From contig NZ_JAUFPN010000195.1 in assembly GCF_030409335.1 (NCBI RefSeq), positions 61,030 through 125,029 on the forward strand: 64,000 nt of DNA, given 5' to 3'. Numbering within the stretch: the stretch's first letter is position 1; each line of letters begins with the position of its first letter. Under the pieces are notes generated by a model that saw only the letters and a list, made by a program, of their open reading frames with translations, did not search any database and had not been told where the DNA came from. Source of the stretch: Paeniroseomonas aquatica. Its GTDB lineage: Bacteria > Pseudomonadota > Alphaproteobacteria > Acetobacterales > Acetobacteraceae. Below, in pieces: positions 1 to 8,670 of this stretch. Position numbers and translations under genes: made by a program.

Positions 1-390
1 CAGCAGATCGTTCGGGAATTCGATGTCGGCCTTGTCGATCTCGTCGATCAGCAGCACCTGCGGCCGGTCGGCCTCGAAGGCGTCCCACATCTTGCCGCGG
101 ACGATGTAGTTGCCGATGTCGTGCACCCGCGCGTCGCCGAGCTGGCCGTCCCGCAGCCGGGAGACCGCATCGTATTCATAGAGGCCCTGCTGCGCCTTGG
201 TGGTGGACTTGATGTGCCACTCGACCAGCGGATAGCCCAGCGACCGCGCCACCTCGTGCGCCAGCACGGTCTTGCCGGTCCCGGGCTCGCCCTTGACCAG
301 CAGCGGCCGCTGCAGCGCCACGGCGGCATTGACCGCGACCTCGAGGTCGCGGGAGGCGATATAGGACGATGTGCTCTTGAAGCCGGCCAC
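1..390 (-). CDS. MoxR-family AAA ATPase (3' part beyond the window)
   Basis: The first 130 codons of a MoxR-type AAA+ ATPase, running off the left edge. Walker A GEPGTGKT lies at residues 34-41 and Walker B (VLLIDEID) at 112-119. Between them is the run WHIKSTTKAQQGLYEYDAV, typical of one MoxR subgroup. These ATPases act as chaperones that help assemble or insert metal cofactors, usually with a VWA-domain partner encoded next door; here the partner would lie off the window. There is no in-frame ATG, so a GTG at 390 is proposed, preceded by a weak AGG-containing site. It diverges from the DUF1003 gene. A second, different MoxR gene lies at 4274. The family call is firm; the start is inferred. 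Confidence 0.85.
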   Translation of the reverse strand, partial: MAGFKSTSSYIASRDLEVAVNAAVALQRPLLVKGEPGTGKTVLAHEVARSLGYPLVEWHIKSTTKAQQGLYEYDAVSRLRDGQLGDARVHDIGNYIVRGKMWDAFEADRPQVLLIDEIDKADIEFPNDLL

Positions 391-488
391 GCCTGCCCCC
401 CTTGCTGTGCTGGGGGAGAGGGTGGCGTCTCTCTCCGCTTCGGGCAAGGTGGCATGCCGGCAACGCCGCCGGTTGCCGGAGACCGCCC

Positions 489-1040
489 ATGCCAGAGCCC
501 ACCCAGGACACGGCCGCCCTTTGGTTCGGCCGCGAGGCCGAGTCGCTGAGCGCCGCCGAGCAATCGGTGCTGGCCGCCGCCCGGCAGCGCGCCATCATCA
601 GCCGCGACGTCGAGCAGGGCTTCGCCGAGCAGCTCAGCTTCGGCCAGCGCCTGGCGGACCAGGTCGCGGTCTTCGGCGGCTCCTGGTCCTTCATCATCGT
701 CTTCGCGGTGATCCTGGCCGCCTGGGTCCTGCTCAATACCCTGCTGCTGGTCCGGCCCTTCGACGCCTATCCCTTCATCTTCCTGAACCTGATCCTCTCG
801 ATGCTGGCGGCCATCCAGGCCCCGGTCATCATGATGAGCCAGAACCGCCAGGCCGCCCGGGACCGGGCCGACGCGGCGCATGACTACGAGATCAACCTCA
901 AGGCCGAGATCGAGATCATGGCCCTGCACGACAAGCTGGACCACCTCCGCACCGAGCAGATCGAGGCGCTGCTGACGAAGCAGCAGGAACAGATCGCCCT
1001 GCTGACCCGCCTGCTGCAGGCCGCTCCGCCCCGGGCCTGA
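489..1040 (+). CDS. DUF1003 family membrane protein
   Basis: A 183-residue protein with the DUF1003 layout: a soluble N-terminal part containing the run FGQRLADQVAVFGGSWSFI, two adjacent membrane helices (about residues 75-120), then a charged, probably coiled-coil C-terminus rich in Glu, Gln and Leu. Members sit in the inner membrane. Their biochemical role is not established; some have been linked to metal or cyclic-nucleotide functions. The ATG at 489 is preferred over upstream in-frame starts because the family sequence begins close to it. It diverges from the partial MoxR gene with 98 bp between the starts. A lone gene; the next gene (binding protein) converges on it. Confidence 0.85.
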   Translation: MPEPTQDTAALWFGREAESLSAAEQSVLAAARQRAIISRDVEQGFAEQLSFGQRLADQVAVFGGSWSFIIVFAVILAAWVLLNTLLLVRPFDAYPFIFLNLILSMLAAIQAPVIMMSQNRQAARDRADAAHDYEINLKAEIEIMALHDKLDHLRTEQIEALLTKQQEQIALLTRLLQAAPPRA

Positions 1041-1061
1041 CGCGGCCCGGGGCGCGCCGCC

Positions 1062-2063
1062 TCAGACCTTGGCCAGCCCCGCCGCCTTCATCGCATCGCC
1101 CAGCGACACATCGGCCTTGGCCATGTGCTCGCCGAAGCCGGCGGCATCGGCATAGACCATCCCGAAGCCGCGGGCGTTCAGGAAGTCCTTGTATTCCTGG
1201 CTGGCGAAGACCTTGCCCAGCGCCGCATCCATGGTCGAGACCACCGCCGCCGGCAGGCCCGGCGGGCCGGCGATCCCGCGCCAGGCGCCGGAGTTGTAGT
1301 CCACCCCCATCGCCTCCTTCAGCGTCGGGATATTGGGGAAGGCGGAGAGCCGCTCCGGCGCCATCACCGCGAGGCTGCGGGCACGCCCGGCATCCAGCAT
1401 GGCGCGGGCCTCCGGCACCGAGCAGGTGGTGAAGTCGAGGCCGTTCGCCGCCAGGTCCTGCATCGCCGGCGCCGCGCCGTTGGAGGGCACCCAGCGCACG
1501 TGGTCGGCCTTCAGCCCCATGGCGCCCAGCCAGCCGGCCAGCGCCAGGTGCCAGATGCCGCCCTGGCCGGTGCCGCTCGCCTTGAACTTGCCGGGGGTGC
1601 TGGCCTTGATGGCGTCGGCCAGCTGCTTCACGTCCTTGTAGGGCGAATTGATGTTCACCTGGATGCCCGGCGGGTCGTTGTTCATCAGCCCGAGCGGCGT
1701 GTAGTTCTTGTAGGTGACCTCGGTCAGCCCCTGCCAGTGCAGCATGCAGATCTCGGCGGTGATGATGCCGAGGGTGTAGCCATCGGCCGGCGCCGCGGCG
1801 ATGGCGGCATGGCCCACCACGCCGGAGCCGCCGGTGCGGTTCACCACGTTGAAGGGCTGGCCCAGCTCCTTCTCCAACAGGATGGCGACGATGCGCAGCA
1901 CCGCATCGGTGCCGCCGCCGGCCGCCCAGGGGCAGAGCATCTGCACCGGCCGGGCCGGCCACTTCGGCTGGGCGAGGGCCGGGCCGGCGAGGGGGCCGGC
2001 GAGCAGGGGGGCGGCCAGGGCAGTGGCGGCCCCGAGCAGGCCGCGGCGGGTCAGGTCATGCAT
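1062..2063 (-). CDS. Tripartite tricarboxylate transporter substrate-binding protein (TctC/Bug family)
   Basis: A 333-residue periplasmic binding protein of the Bug/TctC family, which captures small carboxylates and delivers them to a TctAB membrane complex. A twin-arginine-like leader (RRGLLG, then a hydrophobic stretch ending PALA|Q) covers about residues 1-33. The family signature follows: WPARPVQMLCPWAAGGGTD, then NVVNRTGGSG and a DGYTLG turn. The start has a good GGAGG ribosome site 11 bases upstream. It is the last gene of the tctB-tctA-binding protein operon, 35 bp after tctA, so it is the one binding protein in this window with its own membrane partners. The ligand cannot be read from the sequence. 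Confidence 0.92.
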   Translation of the reverse strand: MHDLTRRGLLGAATALAAPLLAGPLAGPALAQPKWPARPVQMLCPWAAGGGTDAVLRIVAILLEKELGQPFNVVNRTGGSGVVGHAAIAAAPADGYTLGIITAEICMLHWQGLTEVTYKNYTPLGLMNNDPPGIQVNINSPYKDVKQLADAIKASTPGKFKASGTGQGGIWHLALAGWLGAMGLKADHVRWVPSNGAAPAMQDLAANGLDFTTCSVPEARAMLDAGRARSLAVMAPERLSAFPNIPTLKEAMGVDYNSGAWRGIAGPPGLPAAVVSTMDAALGKVFASQEYKDFLNARGFGMVYADAAGFGEHMAKADVSLGDAMKAAGLAKV

Positions 2064-2098
2064 GATTCTATTTCCTCCGGCGTCGTTATGATCAACTG

Positions 2099-3610
2099 CT
2101 ACTCTGCCGCGCCGCGCGGCTGCAAGCGCGCACCGCCGGTGCGGTTCCAGATCCACACCCCGAGCGGCCAGAGCAGCGCGCCGATGGTCATGGCCGCCAG
2201 CACCGCCGAGACCGGCCGTTCGAAGAAGGGCAGCACGTCGCCGTCCGACTTGATCAGGCTGGTGACGAAATTCGTCTCCACCATGCTGCCCATGACGATG
2301 CCGAGCACCAGCGCCGCCACCGGATAGCCGTTCCGCTCCATCACGAAGCCGAGGATGCCGAAGGCGCCGACCAGCCCCACCGAGAACAGGTTGTTCCCCG
2401 TCGCATAGGCGCCGACCGCGCACAGCAGCAGGATCACCGGCATGATCGAGGCCCGCGGCGCCCGCAGCACGGTGGAGGCCATGCGGATCATGACGATGCC
2501 GAGCGGGATCATGATGATGTTGGCGATGATGAAGATGAGATAGAGCGCATACATGCTGCGCGCATTCTCGGTGAACAGCGTCGGCCCGGGGTTCAGCCCC
2601 TTCATGTAGAGCACGCCGATGGCGATCGCCGTGATGGTGTCGCCGGGGATGCCAAACAGCAGCGCCGGCACCCAGCCCGAGGCGAGCGAGGCGTTGTTGG
2701 ACGCCCCCGCCTCGACCAGCCCTTCCGGGTGGCCGGTGCCGAAGAGCTCCGGCGTCTTCGAGAATTTCTTCGACATGGCGTAGCTGACCCAGGCCGCCAT
2801 GTCGGCGCCGGCGCCCGGCAGCACGCCGATGATGATGCCGATGAAATTGCCCCGCCACATCGGCTTCTGGTACTTCTTCGTCAGCATCCACTGGTTGGCC
2901 AGGATGCTGCCGAACTTCCGCTTCGGCAGCTTCGGCGGCTCGGCCGAGGCCATGGCCCGCATCACCTCGCTCACGGCGAAGACGCCGACCAGCGCCGGGA
3001 TCGGCTCGATGCCGCCCAGCAGGTCGGTCATGCCGAAGGTGAAGCGCGGCGTCCCCGCCGGGTTCTCCATCCCGATGCAGGCGATCAGCAGCCCGAGCAG
3101 CATGGAGGCGATGGCCTTGATCGGGCTCGACCGCGCCACCAGCGTCGCGCACATCAGCCCGAGGAAGGCGAGCCAGAAATACTCGTAGGTCGAGAAGGAC
3201 AGCGCCATCTCGGCCAGCAGCGGCGCCATCAGCACCAGCGACAGCGTCCCCACGATGCCGCCGATGGCGCTGAACCAGAGGCCGGCGCCCAGCGCCATCT
3301 CCGCCTGGCCCTTGCGGGTCATGGCATAGGCCTCGTCGGTATAGGCCGCGCTCGCCGGCGTGCCGGGGATGCGCAGCAGGCAGCCCGGGATGTCGCCGGA
3401 GAAGATCGCCATGGCGGATGCCGTGATGATGGTGGCGATGGCCGCGATGGGCGAGAGCCAGAAGGTCACCGGCACCAGCAGCGCCGTCGCCATGGTGGCC
3501 GAGAGCCCCGGCATGGAGCCGACCACCAGCCCGTAGATCGCCGAGGCGACGATGGCGATGACCACATCCGGCGCGGCGACCAGCCGGATGGCTTCGTATA
3601 ATTCGCTCAT
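2099..3610 (-). CDS. tctA: Tripartite tricarboxylate transporter large membrane subunit TctA
   Basis: A 503-residue membrane protein with about 11-12 hydrophobic segments, matching the TctA family in length and motifs: GSMPGLSATMA near residue 31, SGDIPGCLLRIPGTPASAAYTDEAYA near 70-96, and the repeated half GVLPGAGADMAAW and LFGIPGDTITAI. The two GxxPG-type repeats are family hallmarks of an internally duplicated transporter. TctA is thought to form the translocation path of a cation-coupled tricarboxylate symporter, working with TctB and a periplasmic binding protein. It starts one base after the tctB stop, so the two are almost certainly translationally coupled. The binding-protein gene follows directly. 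Confidence 0.95.
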   Translation of the reverse strand: MSELYEAIRLVAAPDVVIAIVASAIYGLVVGSMPGLSATMATALLVPVTFWLSPIAAIATIITASAMAIFSGDIPGCLLRIPGTPASAAYTDEAYAMTRKGQAEMALGAGLWFSAIGGIVGTLSLVLMAPLLAEMALSFSTYEYFWLAFLGLMCATLVARSSPIKAIASMLLGLLIACIGMENPAGTPRFTFGMTDLLGGIEPIPALVGVFAVSEVMRAMASAEPPKLPKRKFGSILANQWMLTKKYQKPMWRGNFIGIIIGVLPGAGADMAAWVSYAMSKKFSKTPELFGTGHPEGLVEAGASNNASLASGWVPALLFGIPGDTITAIAIGVLYMKGLNPGPTLFTENARSMYALYLIFIIANIIMIPLGIVMIRMASTVLRAPRASIMPVILLLCAVGAYATGNNLFSVGLVGAFGILGFVMERNGYPVAALVLGIVMGSMVETNFVTSLIKSDGDVLPFFERPVSAVLAAMTIGALLWPLGVWIWNRTGGARLQPRGAAE

Positions 3611-3611
3611 G

Positions 3612-4079
3612 CTACCACGGGGCTCCGAGCAGTCCTTCGGGCAGGGGCACCCGCAGCAGCTTGTAGAAGGCCAGGTGCACGATCAGCGGCGCGACCAGCG
3701 CCAGCGGCACCGCGAGCCTCGCCCGGGCCCCGAGCGCGAAGGCGCCGACCAGCACCATCAGGAAGGCGGTCAGCAGGAAGCCCAGCGGCTCCGCGGCGAA
3801 CATGTAGAACAGCAGCAGGGCCGGGGGCACCAGCACCCGCAGCCCGTAGAAGCGGGACCGCCCGGGCACCGCCTCCTCCTCCTCCGGCACCTCGAAGCTG
3901 TGGCCGATGCCGAGGGCGATCATCGCCCCGCACAGCATCAGGCCGCCGCCGATGAGCATGGGAAAGGCCGCCGGCCCCACATCCTGCCCCGGCACGCCCG
4001 GCAGCCTCGAGCCGCTCCAGGCCGCAAGCCCCCCCAGCCCCACCAGGACCGCGCCGGTCACCCGGTCGGATAATTGCAC
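3612..4079 (-). CDS. tctB: Tripartite tricarboxylate transporter small membrane subunit TctB
   Basis: A 155-residue protein with four hydrophobic segments, the usual architecture of TctB, and the family's loop near residues 28-45 (PGVPGQDVGPAAFPML). A charged loop with a run of Glu (EEEEAVPG) links helices 2 and 3. TctB is the small, poorly conserved subunit of the transporter and associates with TctA in the inner membrane. It is first in the operon. The upstream 195 bp, shared with the divergent MoxR gene, contain a 14-bp perfect palindrome that could be the operon's operator. Confidence 0.9.
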   Translation of the reverse strand: MQLSDRVTGAVLVGLGGLAAWSGSRLPGVPGQDVGPAAFPMLIGGGLMLCGAMIALGIGHSFEVPEEEEAVPGRSRFYGLRVLVPPALLLFYMFAAEPLGFLLTAFLMVLVGAFALGARARLAVPLALVAPLIVHLAFYKLLRVPLPEGLLGAPW

Positions 4080-4122
4080 GCGGCAGCCTCCTTGGATTTT
4101 CTTCCCTGGACGGCACCATAGC

Positions 4123-4136
4123 GAACCGGCCGGTTC
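4123..4136. promoter_or_regulatory. 14-bp perfect palindrome in the tctB promoter region
   Basis: GAACCGGCCGGTTC reads identically on both strands and lies 44 bp upstream of tctB, between it and the divergent MoxR gene. On the minus strand a TATGGT hexamer (4115-4120) adjoins it and could be a -10 element. A perfect dyad in this position suits a dimeric repressor or activator of the tct operon. No regulator gene adjoins it, and short GC-rich palindromes also arise by chance in such DNA. Confidence 0.35.
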
Positions 4137-4273
4137 CCTCCAGCCGCATATTCGTGACCGGAACGAAGGCCGCCGGCCGGGGGGAGGTTGGCGCCTTGCC
4201 CCGGCCGGTCCATGATCGGGGAAATTGCATAGCCCGCTATCGGAGACGTCCCCACAATGGCACAGCCCGCCGC

Positions 4274-5230
4274 ATGAGCATCGCCTGGCAGGACCAGCTT
4301 CATTCCATCGAGGCCACCGACCGCGGGCTCGAATCCGCCGGCTACATCGCCAACCGCTCCATCTCCACCGCCGTCTACCTGGCGCATCACCTGCGCAAGC
4401 CGATCCTGGTCGAGGGCCCGGCCGGCGTCGGCAAGACCGAGCTCGCCAAGGCGCTCTCCTCCTGGCTCGGCCTCAGCCTGATCCGGATGCAGTGCTACGA
4501 GGGGCTCGACGAGAGCAAGGCGCTGTACGAGTGGAAATACGGCAAGCAGCTCCTCTACACGCAAATCCTGAAGGACCGCCTGGGCGCGGTGCTGGGCGAG
4601 GAGCCCGGGCTCGAGTCCGCGCTCACCAAGCTGCACGGCTTCAGCGACCTGTTCTTCTCCGAGCATTTCCTCGAACCCCGCCCGCTGCTGCGCGCGCTGC
4701 GGGAGCCGGGCGGCGCCATCCTGCTGGTCGACGAGGTCGACAAGGCCGACCAGGAATTCGAGGCCTTCCTGCTCGAGATCCTCTCGGACTACCAGGTCTC
4801 GATCCCCGAGATCGGCACCATCAAGGCCGATGTCCCGCCCATCGTGCTGCTCACCTCGAACAGCCAGCGCGACCTGGGCGACGCGCTCAAGCGCCGCTGC
4901 CTGCACCTGCACATCGGCCTGCCCGATGCCCGGCTGGAGGCCCGCATCATCGCGACCCGCGTCCCCGGCGTGGAGGAGAACCTCCGCCGCCAGCTCGTCG
5001 CCTTCGTCCAGCAGATCCGCACGCTCGACCTGAAGAAGCAGCCCTCGGTCAGCGAGACCATCGACTGGGCCCGCGTCCTGGTGCTGCTGCACGTCCGCGA
5101 GCTCGACCCGACCCTGGTGCGGGAGACGCTGAACGTGCTGCTGAAATTCGAGAGCGACATCGAGGCGGTGGAGCCGCAGCTCGGCGAGCTGCTGCTGAAG
5201 GCGAAGCGCGAGGCGGTGCCCGTCCGGTAA
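4274..5230 (+). CDS. MoxR-family AAA ATPase
   Basis: A 318-residue AAA+ ATPase with Walker A GPAGVGKT at 48-55, Walker B ILLVDEVD at 149-156 and a sensor-type run LLTSNSQRDLGDALKRRC near 200-218. It matches the MoxR/CoxD type that works with a VWA protein in cofactor insertion or complex maturation. The ATG at 4274 is preferred because family similarity starts just after it. A six-codon leader ORF (ATG at 4257) ends at this ATG through an ATGA overlap and may couple translation. The downstream VWA gene overlaps by one base (TAATG), so the two are coupled. It belongs to a different subgroup from the MoxR at the left edge: the spacing and motif between the Walker boxes differ. Confidence 0.92.
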   Translation: MSIAWQDQLHSIEATDRGLESAGYIANRSISTAVYLAHHLRKPILVEGPAGVGKTELAKALSSWLGLSLIRMQCYEGLDESKALYEWKYGKQLLYTQILKDRLGAVLGEEPGLESALTKLHGFSDLFFSEHFLEPRPLLRALREPGGAILLVDEVDKADQEFEAFLLEILSDYQVSIPEIGTIKADVPPIVLLTSNSQRDLGDALKRRCLHLHIGLPDARLEARIIATRVPGVEENLRRQLVAFVQQIRTLDLKKQPSVSETIDWARVLVLLHVRELDPTLVRETLNVLLKFESDIEAVEPQLGELLLKAKREAVPVR

Positions 5231-6600
5231 TGGCCCAGGGGATGAACACGCCGCTGCTCGACTTCTTCCGCGCCGCCCGCAGCGCCGGGCTCCGCATCTC
5301 GCCGGCCGAGAGCATCGACGCGGTGCAGGCCGTGCAATTCGTCGGCTTCGAGGACCGCGCCCGGCTGCGCGACACCCTCGGCCTGGTGCTGGCCAAGACC
5401 GCGGAGGAAAAGCGCGCCTTCGCCGCCTGCTTCGACCTCTTCTTCACCCGCGCCGGCTTCCGCGAGGAGACCGCGGGGGACAGCGACCCGGCGGCCCCCG
5501 CCGAGGGCCAGCCGGAAGGGCAGGGCGAAGGCCAAGGGGAGGGCCAGGGCCAGGGCGAAGGCGGCCTCTCCCGCCTGATCCTCGCCGGCGACCAGGCGGC
5601 GCTGGCCGCCGCCGCCGAAGAGGCCGCGGCCGAGGCCGGCGTCTCCGCCATCACCATCTTCACCCAGGTGAATCTCTACACCCGCCGCATCCTGGAGCGC
5701 ATGGGCCTCGGCGCGGTGGAGCGCGAGATCGCGGCCGCGCCGGAGGCGCCCCGCACCGCCCGCCTGCGCGCCGGCCGCGACCGGCTGCGGGAGCAGGTGA
5801 AGGACCTGGTGCAGCAGAACCTGCTGCTCTACGCGCAAGGGCGCAACGAGGAATTCCGCGAGCGCGTGCTGTCGCGCACCCGCATGTCCGCCATCGACCG
5901 CCGCGACCACGACCGCATGCGCCTGCTGGTCCGCGCCATGGCCCGGCGGCTGGCGACCCAATACGGCCGCAAGCGCAAGCGGGACCGCCGCGGCGTGCTG
6001 GATGTGCGCAAGACCCTCCGCCGCAACATGGGCTGGGAGGGCGTGCCCTTCCTCACGGTCTGGAAGCAGGAGACGATCGACAAGCCGAAGCTCGTCGTGC
6101 TCTGCGACGTCAGCGGCTCGGTCGCGGCCCTCGCCCAGTTCCTGCTGCTCTTCCTCTATTCGCTGAACGAGGCGCTGGCCGGGCTGCGGGCCTTCGCCTT
6201 CTCCGGCGCCCTGGCCGATGTCTCCGACCTGCTCGAGCACCAGCCGATCGACCGCGCCATCCCCGCGGTGATGGACCGCGCCGGCTTCGGGTCGTCGAAC
6301 TACGGCCGCGCGCTGGCCGATTTCGAGGGCGGCTTCATGCCGCTGCTCGACAGCCAGACCACCGTCATCATCCTCGGCGACGGCCGCGGCAACCGCACCG
6401 ACCCGCGGGTCGACATCCTCGCCCGCATGGCCAACCGCGCCAAGCAGATCGTCTGGCTGAACCCCGAGGTCCGCACCGTCTGGGGCACCGGCGATTCGGA
6501 CATGCTGCGCTACGCGCCCCACTGCCGGGTGGCCGCGGTCTGCAACACCCTCGACCAGCTCGACCGCGTCATCAGCGACCTGCTGCGGGACGGGGCCTAG
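5230..6600 (+). CDS. VWA domain-containing CoxE-like protein
   Basis: A 456-residue partner of the preceding MoxR ATPase. The C-terminal half is a CoxE-type von Willebrand factor A domain with a MIDAS metal site DVSGS near residue 292 and the later run GDGRGNRTDP. The basic stretch RKRKRDRRGVLDVRKTLRRN just before the domain is typical of the family. Residues about 95-115 are a low-complexity Gly/Glu/Gln linker of GEGQ-like units. The start is the ATG overlapping the MoxR stop codon. The ATG 12 bases later has a purine run directly against it, too close to serve as its ribosome site. No carbon monoxide dehydrogenase genes are nearby, so the client complex is unknown. Confidence 0.9.
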   Translation: MAQGMNTPLLDFFRAARSAGLRISPAESIDAVQAVQFVGFEDRARLRDTLGLVLAKTAEEKRAFAACFDLFFTRAGFREETAGDSDPAAPAEGQPEGQGEGQGEGQGQGEGGLSRLILAGDQAALAAAAEEAAAEAGVSAITIFTQVNLYTRRILERMGLGAVEREIAAAPEAPRTARLRAGRDRLREQVKDLVQQNLLLYAQGRNEEFRERVLSRTRMSAIDRRDHDRMRLLVRAMARRLATQYGRKRKRDRRGVLDVRKTLRRNMGWEGVPFLTVWKQETIDKPKLVVLCDVSGSVAALAQFLLLFLYSLNEALAGLRAFAFSGALADVSDLLEHQPIDRAIPAVMDRAGFGSSNYGRALADFEGGFMPLLDSQTTVIILGDGRGNRTDPRVDILARMANRAKQIVWLNPEVRTVWGTGDSDMLRYAPHCRVAAVCNTLDQLDRVISDLLRDGA

Positions 6601-7859
6601 CCCGCCGGCGCCCGCGGCGCATTGGCCGGCGGCCCCAGCCAGACCGCGCCGGGATGCAGCACCGCAGCGCGCGCCGCATCCGCCACGCTCACCGTCCCCG
6701 CCTGGGCGAAGGTGCCCCGCACCTCCTCCATGAAGGCCGCCGCGGCATGGTCGCCGCCCGCCCGTCCCAGCGCCGCCACCGCATAGAGGAAGGCCCGCCC
6801 GGCGAAGCACATGTCGACCCCCACCGCCAGCGCCCGGAAGACGTCGAGCCCCGAGCGGATCGAGCCGTCGAACAGCACCTTCGCCTTGCCCGCCACCTCC
6901 GCCGCGATCGCCGGCACGCTGTCGATCGAGGCCGGCGCCGCGTCGAACTGCCGCCCGCCGTGGTTCGAGACCCAGATCCCGTCGACGCCGAGCGCCACCG
7001 CCTTCGCCGCATCCTCCGGGTGCTGGATCCCCTTCAGCACCAGCGCCCGCGGCCAGGCCTCGCGGAAGCTGGCGATGTCCTCCCAGGTCACGCCGGTGAC
7101 CATGTTGCGCTGCACGAAGCCCGCCATGTCAGCGAGGCTGGCGCCCTCGCCGACGTATTTCCGCATGTTCGGGAAGGTCGGCTGCCCCTTGGTCAGCATC
7201 TCCAGCGCCCAGAAGGGCGCGCGGGCGATGTCGAGGAAGGTCCGCGGCCGGTAGCGGAAGGGCATCACCAGCCCGTTGCGGATGTCGTGCACCCGCTTCT
7301 GCCGCATCGGCACGTCGAGCGTCAGCACCAGCGCATGCGCTCCCGCCGCCTCCGCCCGGCGGATCAGGTCGAAGGAGAGCGCGTGCTTCTCCGCCGGCAG
7401 CCCATACAGCTGGAACCAGAAGACATCCGGCGCCAGCGCGGCCAGCCGCTCCATCGGCACGTTGGCGACGGTCGACGAGACGTAGGGAATCCGCGCCGCC
7501 TGCGCCGCGGCCGCCAGGATCGCATCCGCCTCCGGCCAGACCATGCCGATGTTGCCCATCGGCGCCACGCCCACCGGCGCGGCATAGTCCCGCCCGAACA
7601 GGCTGGTCCGGATGGAGACCGCCGAGACGTCGAGCGCGTAGCGTGGCACGATCCGCACCGCATCCATCGCCGCCCGGTTATGCGCCACGTTCGGCGCCCC
7701 GTCGCCGACCCCGCCCGCGACGAAATCATAGGCGAAGCGCGCAACACGCCACTTCGCCCGGCGTTGCAGGTCGGCGAAGGTGGGGAACCGCCGCCGCAGC
7801 GCCGCGGCCGGGGTTTCGGGGGCCGGTATTCCGGTGGTCGTGCCCTGACTGCCGCTCAT
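6597..7859 (-). CDS. FMN-dependent alpha-hydroxy-acid oxidase/dehydrogenase (LldD-like)
   Basis: A 420-residue flavoenzyme of the L-lactate dehydrogenase / glycolate oxidase / mandelate dehydrogenase family, oxidising 2-hydroxy acids to 2-oxo acids. The N-terminal region carries FADLQRRAKWRVARFAYDFV and a substrate/FMN run PVGVAPMGNIG. The active-site motif SNHGGRQFD (catalytic His and substrate-binding Arg) lies near residue 297, followed by the FMN phosphate-binding DGSIRSGLDVFRAL and GRAFLY. GGGGAGA sits about 8 bases before the ATG. The stop codon overlaps that of the convergent VWA gene. Substrate preference (lactate, mandelate or other) cannot be fixed by eye. Confidence 0.9.
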   Translation of the reverse strand: MSGSQGTTTGIPAPETPAAALRRRFPTFADLQRRAKWRVARFAYDFVAGGVGDGAPNVAHNRAAMDAVRIVPRYALDVSAVSIRTSLFGRDYAAPVGVAPMGNIGMVWPEADAILAAAAQAARIPYVSSTVANVPMERLAALAPDVFWFQLYGLPAEKHALSFDLIRRAEAAGAHALVLTLDVPMRQKRVHDIRNGLVMPFRYRPRTFLDIARAPFWALEMLTKGQPTFPNMRKYVGEGASLADMAGFVQRNMVTGVTWEDIASFREAWPRALVLKGIQHPEDAAKAVALGVDGIWVSNHGGRQFDAAPASIDSVPAIAAEVAGKAKVLFDGSIRSGLDVFRALAVGVDMCFAGRAFLYAVAALGRAGGDHAAAAFMEEVRGTFAQAGTVSVADAARAAVLHPGAVWLGPPANAPRAPAG

Positions 7860-7934
7860 GCCTATTCTCCCCTGCCGGCTTGGTCCCCATCTTTGCGCCA
7901 TACCCGATCCCGGGGAAGCAACCACCCGGGACGC

Positions 7935-8558
<624 letters not shown>

Positions 8559-8670
8559 GGGCGGCGCCCGCCGCCCCGGCCGGCAGGCCGGGGTGAGCTG
8601 ACCGCCGGAGCAAGCCAGGCCGGCCCGTCGCGCGGATGGCGGCGGGCCGGCGCTTCTGCTAGCCCGGCGC

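Noticed and set aside
4257..4277. A six-codon leader peptide before the MoxR gene treated as a separate gene
   Set aside because: Too short to support as a coding gene; noted only as possible translational coupling.
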